A stretch of 64,000 nt of DNA from CAZHNW01 sp942491575 (GCA_942491575.1 CALOBT010000025.1:372001-436000), one strand, 5' to 3'. Shown: positions 14,677 to 24,877, numbered from the stretch's first letter. Made by a program: numbers and translations. Notes: generated by a model from the letters alone, not told the origin.

Positions 14677-15894
14677 ATGAAACAGCCGTCATCCTATCTT
14701 AAGATGAGAGTCCTGGGAGCCATTGAATCTGCCCCGGGGAAAACACAGCAGGAACGAGTAGAGAATGTTGCCCAAATGGTATTCATTGATGAATACGGAG
14801 AAAAAAGGCAATTTACCTGGCGGACCATTTACACATGGTATTACCGCTACAAAAATCATGGTGTCACCGCCTTGAGTCCAAAGGCCCGCAGGGATAAAGG
14901 GTCTACACGAAAAGTCTCACCCGAAGAACTCTTAGAGGTTATTAACAAAGTCAAGAGCCACTTCAGAAAAGGTCACTATAACAAAATGGCCCTCTACCGA
15001 AAGGCTATTGAACTGGGCCTTTTAAGGAGAGATGAAATGGCCCAGACCACCTTTTACCGGTTTATTCGGGAGTATGAGCTCATGGAAGAGGATTCTCTAA
15101 GGCCAGAACGTCTTGCCTTTGCCATGCAATATGCCAACCAACTCTGGCAGGGAGATACCATGTTTGGTCCCTATGTGAAGCACAAGGGCAGATCGTATCA
15201 GACCAAACTCATTGCCTTTATTGATGACGCCAGCAGGGTTATCTGCCATGGCGAATTCTTCCTTGATGAAAAAACCGAAACAGTCCTTGCTGCCCTCAGA
15301 AAGGCCTTTTACAAACGGGGCATTCCTGAACAGCTTTATGTAGACAATGGTTCTGCCTATACATCAAAGGAACTCACGCTTGTATGCGCCCGTATTGGCT
15401 GTATTCTGACCCATACGCCTGTGCGAGATGGTGCCGCCAAGGGAAAGATTGAAAGATTCTTCAGAACAGTCCGTATGAGCTTTTTATCAAGAGACCTTGA
15501 CCTCTCTTCCCTTGAAAATTTAAACAAGGCATTTTTTGAATGGGTTGAAAACGAGTATAATCACAAACAACACGCTGTTCTGGGCATGAAGCCTATAGAC
15601 CGCTATGGACTTGACTGTTCCCGTATCAGGTTTCTTCCAAACATCAATGCTAATGATGAACTCTTCTTCAACGAAGATGACAGAATGGTCTCAAACGCAA
15701 ACACCTTTTCATTTCGAAGAAAAACCTTTGAAGCTCCCCGGATGCTCAGTGGCAAGAAAATTCAAATTCGCTTTAACAAGAGCCAGCCGGACACCCCGGT
15801 CATTGTCTATTACAAGAATGAGCGTATGGGAGAAGCATGTCCCGTAGACCTCATTGCCAATGGCATGGTAAAACGAAACAGGAGAGAGGTGTAA
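14677..15894 (+). CDS. DDE (rve-fold) transposase
   Basis: 405 residues. An N-terminal helix-turn-helix region (TWRTIYTWYYRYKNHG) is followed by an integrase core with Asp in WQGDTMFG, Asp in LYVDNGSAYTS and Glu in AAKGKIERFFR, the complete D-D-E set. The C-terminal part carries a Mu/IS481-like beta domain. It catalyses DNA cleavage and strand transfer for the element. GGAGG precedes the ATG. The stop is one base from the start of the AAA ATPase gene, giving translational coupling. Length fits transposases that work with an AAA partner (TniA/TnsB/Mu A style). Confidence 0.85.
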   Translation: MKQPSSYLKMRVLGAIESAPGKTQQERVENVAQMVFIDEYGEKRQFTWRTIYTWYYRYKNHGVTALSPKARRDKGSTRKVSPEELLEVINKVKSHFRKGHYNKMALYRKAIELGLLRRDEMAQTTFYRFIREYELMEEDSLRPERLAFAMQYANQLWQGDTMFGPYVKHKGRSYQTKLIAFIDDASRVICHGEFFLDEKTETVLAALRKAFYKRGIPEQLYVDNGSAYTSKELTLVCARIGCILTHTPVRDGAAKGKIERFFRTVRMSFLSRDLDLSSLENLNKAFFEWVENEYNHKQHAVLGMKPIDRYGLDCSRIRFLPNINANDELFFNEDDRMVSNANTFSFRRKTFEAPRMLSGKKIQIRFNKSQPDTPVIVYYKNERMGEACPVDLIANGMVKRNRREV

Positions 15895-15895
15895 C

Positions 15896-16702
15896 ATGAT
15901 TAAATCATTTTTCGGTATTGACCGCAATCCCTTTTCTCTTGATTCGATTTCTCTTCTCTCTTTTCAGCAGGAGATTTCAGATATTCTGGGTGTTCATTCT
16001 CAACAGGGGGGCTTATGCCTTGTCATGGGTGAGCCCGGTACCGGCAAATCCATCATAAAGGATTCTCTGGTAAGAAATGCCGACAAGCGGTCTGTTGTCG
16101 TTACTGTTGGCCGTACCCTTCACACCTATACCAATACGGTCAAAATACTCTGCCATGCCTTTAATGTTGATTATATCGGAGACAGTTTCAAGTGCGAAAA
16201 GCGTCTTATTGAAGAGGCCTATTCTTTGAATCGTCAGGGTAAAGTTATCATGACCATCATTGATGATGCTCATCTTATGGAGATCGCCACCCTGAGAAGA
16301 CTGCGACTCCTCTTTGATGATTTCCCCAAGAATCATAATCTCATTCTCGTCGGCCAGGTTGAGCTTTTGGCATCAATGTGCCTGAAGGTCAATGAGGATA
16401 TCAAGAGCCGGGTAACCTACTCGGTCACAACGCCGAAAATCAACCCCGATGACATGGAGGCCTTCTTACTCGGCCAGTTTGATCAGGTTGGTCTCGGACA
16501 CAACACATTCACTGAAGACGCTCTGGCCCTTGTTGTCCGCTCTTCCGACGGCATCCTAAGAAAGGCACGCAACCTCTCTATTGCCTCTTTGCTCGAAGGC
16601 GTCAGAGCTGGGAAAAGAACAATAGATCTTGATGTGGTAAATCGTGTGCTCATTCAGCCCCACTGGAGGGTTCAGAATGATCTGGAGGCTGCCATGCTGT
16701 AG
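15896..16702 (+). CDS. ExeA/TniB-like AAA+ ATPase of the transposon
   Basis: 268 residues. It opens with FFGIDRNPFSLD, the ExeA-family signature, then Walker A GEPGTGKS at about residue 43, Walker B VIMTIIDDAHL near residue 117, a sensor region NLILVGQVELL and a C-terminal lid. It would act as the ATP-dependent target selector or activator of the transposase, as TniB and MuB do. It is coupled to the transposase gene with a one-base gap. No TniQ-like or resolvase gene follows. Confidence 0.82.
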   Translation: MIKSFFGIDRNPFSLDSISLLSFQQEISDILGVHSQQGGLCLVMGEPGTGKSIIKDSLVRNADKRSVVVTVGRTLHTYTNTVKILCHAFNVDYIGDSFKCEKRLIEEAYSLNRQGKVIMTIIDDAHLMEIATLRRLRLLFDDFPKNHNLILVGQVELLASMCLKVNEDIKSRVTYSVTTPKINPDDMEAFLLGQFDQVGLGHNTFTEDALALVVRSSDGILRKARNLSIASLLEGVRAGKRTIDLDVVNRVLIQPHWRVQNDLEAAML

Positions 16703-17189
16703 GTGTCATAAAAATTGGAAGGTTTGAAGACAGAAAAATTTCGCCTTCAGCATCGTAGAAAAAGCAGGTCATGGAATATGGCCTGTTTTTTAGGGTGTCA
16801 TAATGTGTGAGATTATTTCTCTGTGGTATCGGGGAAAAAGGCAATTTTGTGGGAAATTCTATGATGAAACAGGGAATAAATTTACGCTATATCACGGTAA
16901 TCCGGCCAAAATCGACTGATTTCATACGGCCAGAATTCGGGAAAAAGTATGACCAGAAATAAAATTTCTACACTTATACCGCTGCAGTGCCAGGGATCCG
17001 CACCAGGTAGCTCCAGTTGCATTTCGGCAGAGTGTATTTAATCCAGTGGAATTGCTGTCGGTAACTTCCCCGATAGCTGGGCCATCAAGGTATTTAATGT
17101 TGTATGAATTGATAATCGATTCACGGTCAGTGCAGGGAAGCTAATGTCGAGGTTTTATTAAATTTGGAAGTGATTTAGATTGGCAATTA

Positions 17190-17338
17190 ATCAAAAAAGG
17201 GACGTATTCGAGTTCGGAATACGTCCCTTTTGCTAATGCACACACTAGTGGACGATTTCCGAACTATCTATTTAATGAATGACGATCTCCGAACTACCTG
17301 GCGGGAGAAAGTTTTAAGATGGTGGGTTGCCGCATAAA
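17190..17338 (+). repeat. terminator/micro-ORF repeat, copy 4 (micro-ORF intact)
   Basis: The hairpin has 15-bp perfect arms AAAAGGGACGTATTC (17195-17209) / GAATACGTCCCTTTT (17217-17231); its stem sequence differs from copies 1-3. The tail is intact with an ATG: a 33-codon frame at 17236-17337 starts MHTLVDDFRTIYLMNDD and ends VLRWWVAA. The tail DNA is nearly identical to copy 3, but without its nonsense change. It lies downstream of the transposon, on the plus strand like all other copies. Confidence 0.8.
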
Positions 17339-17857
17339 CAATTTCTTTCTTTCCATTTGACAGATGAATAAAAAGTCACGAGTTACAATAATATACTTAA
17401 GCCATTTTCACTTTTTCCTCGTTTGTCAGGAATTCAGTGAACCTTTCAATTACTAAATAAATCAGCTGAATCTTTTTTCGCAAAAGTCTGGTTCTTTCTT
17501 AATCGCTGCATATGTCTCTCTGACGCTTTTTAGCAGTATCTTGATTGAATTTAATATTATTAACTCGAGATACATTCATGGAGGCTGGGCTAAAAATATA
17601 TCTTATCTTTTTTTGTATCACCATTATAAGAATTATCAATTTTCATGAATTTGTGATCATGTTAATCACAACCAAGAAACTCTGTCATTGCTCCAGCAAG
17701 CAGCACTTTAAAGACATCTTTACGGATAAATCTTCCATATATTCATTAGTGTTAAAATCAGGATAGTGTATATTATAATTATTGGAGCTTAATACAGTTT
17801 TTTTGTCCATTAAAATTTAATCCCCAATACTCTGATTGAAGTATTATTCGAATCTGC
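17339..17857. other. non-coding AT-rich gap before the RHS immunity gene
   Basis: About 520 bases without a supportable gene. A 73-codon plus frame at 17545 has no ribosome site and lacks coding character. The stretch contains the 3' flank of the immunity gene on the minus strand. I see no strong terminator there. Confidence 0.5.
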
Positions 17858-18115
17858 TCAATTTTTTTCAATGATAATCTCGCAAGAACCATTTTCAAGA
17901 GAATTGGATTCATCGTAATGAAAGTGATATCCCTTAGGTATTTGATCTTGAGCAATAATCAACAGTTGCTTTGCTAACGAAATTAATCCTTCTTTATTTG
18001 CTCGAATTACAACTGATTCATTATTACTCTGTGCATCAATAATAAAACCTCTTTCCCATACCATTTGAATTCCATTTTCTTCGTTATAGTCGGGTAAATC
18101 AATTTCAATTTTCAT
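17858..18115 (-). CDS. Imm32-like immunity protein of the RHS toxin
   Basis: 85 residues, acidic, cytoplasmic, with the pattern of the Imm32 family as I recall it: MKIEIDLPDYNE at the start, IRANKEGLISLAKQLLIIAQ in the middle, then GYHFHYDESNSLENGSCEI. It starts 5 bases after the stop of the giant RHS gene on the same strand, the standard position for an immunity gene. It should bind the toxin's C-terminal domain and protect the producer. The family name is from memory; the toxin-immunity arrangement is seen directly. Confidence 0.75.
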   Translation of the reverse strand: MKIEIDLPDYNEENGIQMVWERGFIIDAQSNNESVVIRANKEGLISLAKQLLIIAQDQIPKGYHFHYDESNSLENGSCEIIIEKN

Positions 18116-18120
18116 AATAT

Positions 18121-21100
18121 TTAATCCTTGAAAAATATGTGTAAATTTTTATCTATTTGCATTTTATCGGGTCTAATTGGATTAGGCTTTAGAATCTCAA
18201 AATTCATATGAGGTGCACCACCATGTTTCCCTAACAAATCATTCATTCCCATTCTTACCTGTTTTAGTCCATCGGTTGAAATATATCGTCCATTTCCAAG
18301 AAATTTATATCCCTTACCTAAAAATGATTCTACAGTACTAAAGATAGCTTTTCTCGAAATTTTTATGCCATCATATAAACCATCAGCATATTTTCCAACT
18401 CGAGCTACTTTACCAACTATCGTTGCACCCGCCAGACCAATCTTCGCAGCCCCGAAAGCCTGTCCAGCACCTGGGAGAGCTGCCCCAAAGGACATTCCTG
18501 CTGCACCATAATTTCCCTGCATCAAAGAAACAATCCCACTGGCAACATCAAAGAAAATTCCAACTACTGGAGTTGTTCCCAATACATCAAGTCTTGTCAC
18601 TAATTCACTAAGATTTTTAGGCATCAACCAGTCAGCAGCAGCATTCAGTGCCTGGATTTTCAATAAATCCTGTTGATAATCCTGCATCGAATAATTACTT
18701 CCCCCCCCTGTAACTGACATCTCAAAAGAACTATGACTCAAAGAATCAGAGGAAATATTATACTTTGCCTCAATTCGGGCTGGACCAGCTTCAGGAGGTC
18801 CTCCTCCAGCAAGATCATAATATGAAGGGGAATTGGCACCGCCCTCGTTATGAGGGATATAACTGTTTCCGTTATATGAACTGCCATTATCGTCGTTATA
18901 ACTTCCACCGCCAGTATAGATAATATCCGGTTGATTCCTCGAAGTGTTATAAACTGCACCTAAAATAGCTTCAGAAGAATTTCCACTCGGATCATTATGC
19001 ATTACCGGATTACCATGGACATACATGTACCGATTCCATCCCTGAGTAGTTCCTGGGCCGTCAATAATTGAATCCGGACTGATAAATCTCCCGATATCTG
19101 GATCATAGAACCTGGCACCATAATAATATAGGCCTGTACCAGAATCAAGTTTTTGACCTGTGTATTTTTCATCTGATACATCTGTTCCTGTAGATTCAGA
19201 AGCAACCAAATTTCCGTAGGGAGTATAGGATAAATTTGATACTATAGTTCCTTCACCATTTGTAATTAGTGATATTGAACCTTTATGATTTGCATGAAAA
19301 TAGAGAGTATCTGTTGAGTTTAATGCTTCCGGAAAATGCATCGATGTATCCTGAAAACACCCGTAAAATCCAAAAGTACTGATGAAAATAATTAGCAACA
19401 ATGGACTTAAATGAGCGGCCCAACGAAACAGTATTGGTTTTGAACCACCTAATATAATATTTTGGATCCACAGAAAAAGAAGAACACCTATTACCAGTAC
19501 GAGAAAAACGGTTAAACTATATCGGTAATATTTACTATCGCTTATTACTAAATTAGTTACCCCTCTTAAATAATTATACATTCCTTTCAGGGTATCTTTA
19601 TTGTATAAATGCCGGCCTACAATTATTGATTGTGCATTCGTATAACCTTGAACAGCAGGAATCTTAGCGACTAAATCACTGCTGATGCCATAAATATATT
19701 TAGAACAACTATCGTCTGATCCATCTTTTTTGATGACTTCAAAAAAGCCCCCAATGTTGTATATAGTCTTACCATCAGAAGTTTTATGACGAATTCGATG
19801 ACCTGAATGATCATAGGTATATTCTTCCCCATTTGAAGTTGAAGCAAGTTTGTTATTATGGTTATAAGTCAGAATTGTGCCTTTTCTGTTCACCATATTT
19901 CCATTATTATCATAGGAATAAGCATTCCCATTACTATCACTTGAAACTGCAAATGGATGTTCTGCATTATTATATGCGAGCGAAACGCCCCCTGGAGCTA
20001 CTGATCGATTGGGCTTATATTCATGAATATCTACCCCTACCTCAACAGTACCACCGATAGATGAGTCAAAACCTTTATTCCTTAGATTCCCAACCTGGTC
20101 ATACTGATAGAGACCTTCCCCATATATGCCTTTTGCATACTTTAATCGATTGAGGGCATCATACTGAAAAGATTGTGTTTTTGTTGATGTAACATTGTCA
20201 CTGATTTTGAGGATATTACCAATATTATCATACTCATATGACAAGTCTTGTACTACACCATCTTCGGCTGCATTCCTCGAATTTGGTTGGTATTCATGAA
20301 TATCAACATTAACAGAAAGATCACCGGCTAATATCTTTTTGGTCATCATTGTTTTCAAGTGCAATGAGGCAGCATCAAATGTAAGATTAGTCTGAAATCC
20401 GTTCCCTGAGATTCTTTTTATCACTAGATCGGTTGATTGACCATCAGCTACTTCTCTACCATACTGAACAACATTACCAGTTCCATGTTTAATCGATTTT
20501 AAAAATCCTGCATCCGCATATTGATTTGTAAATTCAGATGAATCCGGGTATTGAATTGATTTAAGACGATTTTGGCTGTCATATGAAAAGGCAAAGGCAT
20601 ACTCTGCATTATCAATAGATGTTGCCAATGCAGATACGTTCCCCTTTGCATCATATCCATATTTTGTTACAATTTCATTACTACCGTCTTTTTTTACTAC
20701 GGAAGTTAAAGCTCCTTTACCATTCGAGTATTCTTCTTGATCATAGAAATAATTTACTTCATAGGAATTATCATTTGAATATTCTTTCACAATACTCATC
20801 TTGTCATAAACATTAGTAATAATGACTCCTCTGGCATCCTCCGTAGTTTTGGTTCGCCCAATGTCATCATAAGTGTATTTCCATGTACCAGTATTGGGAT
20901 CTGTAATGCTTTTTCGCTGCCCAAGGCTGTCATAGACGATATTTGTGATGATTTTATCTTGCTGTATTACTTTTTCAAGTTCTCCAAGAGGAGTATATTG
21001 ATACTTAACAAATGAATTAAGAGGATCTGATTTTTTTAGCAAATTCCCTCTTGCATCATATTCGCTGATAAATGAATTATTGTTAGCATTGGTTCTTGTT

Positions 21101-24100
21101 ATAACTGCTCTGTTATTAGTCGCAGCATATTCGTACTGATCGAAGATAGAGTCATTGCCATGCGGGGCAGTAACGCGGGTAATCCTGTCCGAAGAATCGT
21201 AACTAAATTTGGTAAATGATGGGCTATCTACACCGTTGATATAGGGATTACTCTCTGCAATCTTACGTCCATAGGAATCATATGCAGTTTCCTTTATTAT
21301 TTCCAGATTATTATCTGCCTTCGAAACGCTTCTGTAGACTCTGCCAAAATTATCGAAATAATCTTTTGAATAATGATATCCTAATTCTGAATCATCCTTT
21401 ACCTGCACTTCAACATGCTGTGTTAATTCGTTCCCTAATAAATGATCATTATATTTAATCCTACGAGTCCACTCATCTCCAGGCTCAACGAGTTCTATTA
21501 ATCGCTCGTAGTGGTCATATTTATATTTGGTGATATTTCCATTGGGATCTTTCACCGATACAATTTTACTGTAGTTAACATCGTAAATTTCATCAATGGT
21601 TACTTCTGTAGTATGATCATTATTCGGTCCAATGATTGTATTAGGCGTAGATTTATAATCATCATCAAAAGTAATTTGTATTTGATTGCCTAAAGCGTCA
21701 GTAACCGTTTGAATATTACCACATTCGTCATATGAAAAAGATTTTCCAATCCACTTGGCCTCTACATCGAGAAATTGTTCAACCGAATCCAACTTCATTC
21801 CGGTCCAATTAAATCTTTTATCCCTGAGGAAGGTACCATTTGAGGTTACTGTAATTTTTTCCGGTCGATTCAGATACCAATTTTCTTCATGTATATCAAG
21901 ATATGTTGTAGTGGCTTCAACTGGATCAGTTCCAGATGTTTCATTTTTTGTAAATGTAACTGCACCATAATCATTATATTCAAAGCTGGCGGTATTTGTG
22001 TATGCTAAAATCCCATTTTCATATGTAGAAGTTTCAACAGATTTAGTTTTTACGTTTCTTGTTTTTCTGTTTGATTCACCGGCGAGTACATCAGAATAGG
22101 TGTAAATGGTATCGATATCATCTTCGTGATATGAATACTCAATTTTCTTAACAAGTGAAGAACTATTTCTAGCATATATTTCAACTTTTGATGGTTTTCC
22201 AGCTAACCTGTAGTCATCCTGGCGAAAGTAGGTAGTTTTTTTCTTACCCTGAGTTTCTTCTTCCACTTTCTCAAAGTAAAGATATCTGCTTTCGTGTAGT
22301 CGATCTCGATAAATTTTTCCATTATAGAAGTTGTAATTGGATGTAATAATATTACTGGAACTTCCGGTTACCTTAACCTCTTCCACCATATATCTTGGAG
22401 ATAAATCGTGACGATAATTCGTAGGTAATTCCTCTCCATAGCTTATATTTACATCCTCATTATATTTTATATTTAATTTTTTACCATCATAGGTTTGGAT
22501 TTCACTTATAAATTCATGACCGGCAAATTGAATGTTTTTACAGAAAACTTTATCACTGCTTTTAAAATATGCATTGTAGCTGTTTAATCCCCTCTTATTT
22601 GAGGTTTTGCCTATAAAAAGATTTGTTTTTTTGTTTGTAAATTGTCCAAGAGGATCTTCAAAACGCAATGATTGCGTGAATAAACCATTTTTACTTATAT
22701 ATAAATAATTTTTCCCTAGATCACGGGAGTAGACAAAAACATCACTCTTTCCATCTCCATTAAAATCACAAACTGCAAAATTATCTGCACCATAAGTACC
22801 AATTCCAAGAGCATACTCTTCATAATCAATAAAGTTCAAATTGCCATCGTTAACATAAAAACAGTTATCAAATCCATAACTTGGTATTGATCCATCAGGT
22901 ACATTGATAAATCCAAGATCGGTTATCCCGTCACCATTCCAATCCCCTGTTACAATAGATGTACCGATGTCTGGTAAAACAACATCCTTTTCCAAAAATT
23001 TCTTTGTTTTTTTGTCATATATATACCAAAATATGTTTGAATGAGTTTTGTCATAAACGCAAAAGTCTGTAATTTTATCACCATTCCAATCTCCAAAATG
23101 AAACACAATTCTGCTCATGTCTTTATCTTTGACTTTATGAAGTGCGCCATAGTTCACTTCAGAATATGCACTATTATCGATTTCTCCACTATAAGCATGC
23201 CATCTAAGAATGCTATCAGTACCATTATAATTTTTTTTAACTAAAAATATGGGTATTCTTTTATATTCAACTGTCAGTAGATGAGCTGGACCATAAATTA
23301 ATGCATCTTGCTCTTCTTTATAGTAATATATTTTTTCTTTCTCAAAAGTTATATTATCAATAGTATTTCTTCCACTTGTATTTAACTGTTTTTCTAAATG
23401 ACCTGTAGTTGTACCATATTTGACTAAATCTTCCCGACCATCGCCATTAAAATCTCCTGATAGTACTTTTATATTACTATCAGGCGCCTTAGCCAAAAAC
23501 CAATCTGTTGAAATTACATTGTATTGCCTAAACCAAGTTTGAGCTTCTACCACGGGAATTTGGCCACCTCCCGGCAGCTGCCCACCCCCGATATAAGCCA
23601 TTCGGGTCAACAACAAAATATTTGCACCAGTACTCTTTTTATATCTAAATAGGTCTATTGAACCATCACCATTAAAATCGCCATAAAATATTTCACTATC
23701 ATAATCTAGCAATTCTGGTAATGATTGTGGTTCAGTTTCAAAGTATGCCTCCTGTGGCTTATTCTTTTCCCATGTGAAGGATGTTGTCCTTAAATCATCA
23801 TTATGATTATATTCATGGATATTTGTTATTCTTGAACCAATTAAATCTCGGTTTTCATATTCTAAAACATATTTTCTAAATATATTCCCAGTTCCAGGAA
23901 CCTCGACTCCTGCCAAAGTTGTAATTCCAGAAAATACTTTAATTGTTTTTAACTTTTTGGTAATTTTTACTTTTGATCTAAAACTATAAGTGGCAACTCC
24001 CTCTGTTGAATCATATTCAAATTCTACTTTCTTTATCTTTGATATACCTGTATTTTCTGTATAAGTGATCTCTTTGGGATATATCGCCCCATAAGTATTA

Positions 24101-24684
24101 AAATCTGATCCAGTAAAGTACTCTATCTTCATAGAATTACCAAATACATCATCAATCTTTGATAATGTCCATGCCCTGTATCTATAAAAATCTTGACCTT
24201 CAGCTTTAATTCTGGAATCTGAAGTAGATCCATAATAATACTTTGTTCCATCAGGATGATGGGCTATCCACTGCAGTGTCTCAAATTTGCCATTACCGAT
24301 ATCAACCTTAACTCTCTGAAGCTTGATAAACTTTTCTTCCACATAGTGATATATATCCGTTGCAACCTCTACAAGTCGACCACCTGGGCCTATATAATTA
24401 TCCTCACCTTCATACTCAATGGGAAACTGAGTATTTCGTGTAATCACCGGTAATCCCTGCAGTTTCCACCCATAACCAACAATTCCATTCTTATTATTTG
24501 AATTATATGCAAGAGAAAGATTCGGCTGCATACCATTAGTTCCTTCAGGAACTTTAATCGGAACGGAATAACTGAAGGACCCATCGGGATTAACACCTGC
24601 AGAGGTATTCTGCGGGAAAATCAGAATTGATGATAATATAATGATAAAGGATGCAAAAAATTTCGAGAGAAAGTTAGTATTCAT
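18121..24684 (-). CDS. SpvB/FG-GAP/RHS polymorphic toxin
   Basis: 2187 residues. Order: Sec signal peptide (cleavage near TSAG, residue 29); SpvB domain with YSVPIKVPEGTNGMQPNLSL; about five FG-GAP/VCBS calcium loops between residues 340 and 700 (GDFNGDGSID, GDFNGDGRED, GDWNGDKITD, GDWNGDGITD, CDFNGDGKSD); many YD repeats; two hydrophobic helices near residues 1740-1790 with FYGC after the second; the RHS core ending YYYGARFYDPDIGRFISPDS and YVHGNPVMHNDPSG; a pre-toxin region (LDVLGTTPVVGIFFDVASG); and a short variable C-terminal domain with HGGAPHMNFEI. RHS cages enclose and release the C-terminal toxin. The activity of this tip is not assigned. An immunity gene follows. Confidence 0.85.
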   Translation of the reverse strand: MNTNFLSKFFASFIIILSSILIFPQNTSAGVNPDGSFSYSVPIKVPEGTNGMQPNLSLAYNSNNKNGIVGYGWKLQGLPVITRNTQFPIEYEGEDNYIGPGGRLVEVATDIYHYVEEKFIKLQRVKVDIGNGKFETLQWIAHHPDGTKYYYGSTSDSRIKAEGQDFYRYRAWTLSKIDDVFGNSMKIEYFTGSDFNTYGAIYPKEITYTENTGISKIKKVEFEYDSTEGVATYSFRSKVKITKKLKTIKVFSGITTLAGVEVPGTGNIFRKYVLEYENRDLIGSRITNIHEYNHNDDLRTTSFTWEKNKPQEAYFETEPQSLPELLDYDSEIFYGDFNGDGSIDLFRYKKSTGANILLLTRMAYIGGGQLPGGGQIPVVEAQTWFRQYNVISTDWFLAKAPDSNIKVLSGDFNGDGREDLVKYGTTTGHLEKQLNTSGRNTIDNITFEKEKIYYYKEEQDALIYGPAHLLTVEYKRIPIFLVKKNYNGTDSILRWHAYSGEIDNSAYSEVNYGALHKVKDKDMSRIVFHFGDWNGDKITDFCVYDKTHSNIFWYIYDKKTKKFLEKDVVLPDIGTSIVTGDWNGDGITDLGFINVPDGSIPSYGFDNCFYVNDGNLNFIDYEEYALGIGTYGADNFAVCDFNGDGKSDVFVYSRDLGKNYLYISKNGLFTQSLRFEDPLGQFTNKKTNLFIGKTSNKRGLNSYNAYFKSSDKVFCKNIQFAGHEFISEIQTYDGKKLNIKYNEDVNISYGEELPTNYRHDLSPRYMVEEVKVTGSSSNIITSNYNFYNGKIYRDRLHESRYLYFEKVEEETQGKKKTTYFRQDDYRLAGKPSKVEIYARNSSSLVKKIEYSYHEDDIDTIYTYSDVLAGESNRKTRNVKTKSVETSTYENGILAYTNTASFEYNDYGAVTFTKNETSGTDPVEATTTYLDIHEENWYLNRPEKITVTSNGTFLRDKRFNWTGMKLDSVEQFLDVEAKWIGKSFSYDECGNIQTVTDALGNQIQITFDDDYKSTPNTIIGPNNDHTTEVTIDEIYDVNYSKIVSVKDPNGNITKYKYDHYERLIELVEPGDEWTRRIKYNDHLLGNELTQHVEVQVKDDSELGYHYSKDYFDNFGRVYRSVSKADNNLEIIKETAYDSYGRKIAESNPYINGVDSPSFTKFSYDSSDRITRVTAPHGNDSIFDQYEYAATNNRAVITRTNANNNSFISEYDARGNLLKKSDPLNSFVKYQYTPLGELEKVIQQDKIITNIVYDSLGQRKSITDPNTGTWKYTYDDIGRTKTTEDARGVIITNVYDKMSIVKEYSNDNSYEVNYFYDQEEYSNGKGALTSVVKKDGSNEIVTKYGYDAKGNVSALATSIDNAEYAFAFSYDSQNRLKSIQYPDSSEFTNQYADAGFLKSIKHGTGNVVQYGREVADGQSTDLVIKRISGNGFQTNLTFDAASLHLKTMMTKKILAGDLSVNVDIHEYQPNSRNAAEDGVVQDLSYEYDNIGNILKISDNVTSTKTQSFQYDALNRLKYAKGIYGEGLYQYDQVGNLRNKGFDSSIGGTVEVGVDIHEYKPNRSVAPGGVSLAYNNAEHPFAVSSDSNGNAYSYDNNGNMVNRKGTILTYNHNNKLASTSNGEEYTYDHSGHRIRHKTSDGKTIYNIGGFFEVIKKDGSDDSCSKYIYGISSDLVAKIPAVQGYTNAQSIIVGRHLYNKDTLKGMYNYLRGVTNLVISDSKYYRYSLTVFLVLVIGVLLFLWIQNIILGGSKPILFRWAAHLSPLLLIIFISTFGFYGCFQDTSMHFPEALNSTDTLYFHANHKGSISLITNGEGTIVSNLSYTPYGNLVASESTGTDVSDEKYTGQKLDSGTGLYYYGARFYDPDIGRFISPDSIIDGPGTTQGWNRYMYVHGNPVMHNDPSGNSSEAILGAVYNTSRNQPDIIYTGGGSYNDDNGSSYNGNSYIPHNEGGANSPSYYDLAGGGPPEAGPARIEAKYNISSDSLSHSSFEMSVTGGGSNYSMQDYQQDLLKIQALNAAADWLMPKNLSELVTRLDVLGTTPVVGIFFDVASGIVSLMQGNYGAAGMSFGAALPGAGQAFGAAKIGLAGATIVGKVARVGKYADGLYDGIKISRKAIFSTVESFLGKGYKFLGNGRYISTDGLKQVRMGMNDLLGKHGGAPHMNFEILKPNPIRPDKMQIDKNLHIFFKD

Positions 24685-24877
24685 GGTAAATTTTCCAGGT
24701 AGCTAATATTGTTTACTTTCTTTCTGGAAGACAACCTATTTGTGTCAACAAAAATTCCAATAAAGATAGTAAATATTACATATTTTGAATATTTTAAATA
24801 AATATTAAAAATTTACTTGCTTTTTATTGTGCAATAATTTGCGTTTAACTCTAAAAAATAATTCACAGGAGCTCATA
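24685..24877. other. divergent intergenic region between the RHS gene and the interrupted lipoprotein gene
   Basis: About 190 AT-rich bases hold the upstream regions of two divergent genes: RHS leftward, and the lipoprotein gene whose AGGAG (24867-24871) and GTG start (24878) survive to the left of IS21 copy 1. Shared regulation of toxin and lipoprotein is possible. No clear operator was found. Confidence 0.4.

Larger units (their letters stand above)
13863..16960 (+). mobile_element. three-gene AAA-ATPase-dependent transposon (ends uncertain)
   Basis: It carries a zinc-ribbon protein, a DDE/rve transposase and an ExeA-type AAA ATPase in one plus-strand unit, and lies in a decayed phage lysis module. 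The left end is placed at the truncation of the phage frame near 13862. The right end is somewhere in the 16.7-17.1 kb non-coding stretch, where TGTCATAA occurs twice (about 16708 and 16796). I could not find convincing terminal inverted repeats or a target duplication, so the boundaries are approximate. Confidence 0.55.

Noticed and set aside
17545..17766. 73-codon open frame in the gap before the RHS immunity gene
   Set aside because: No ribosome site and an Ile/Leu/Phe-rich AT-driven composition without a clear topology.
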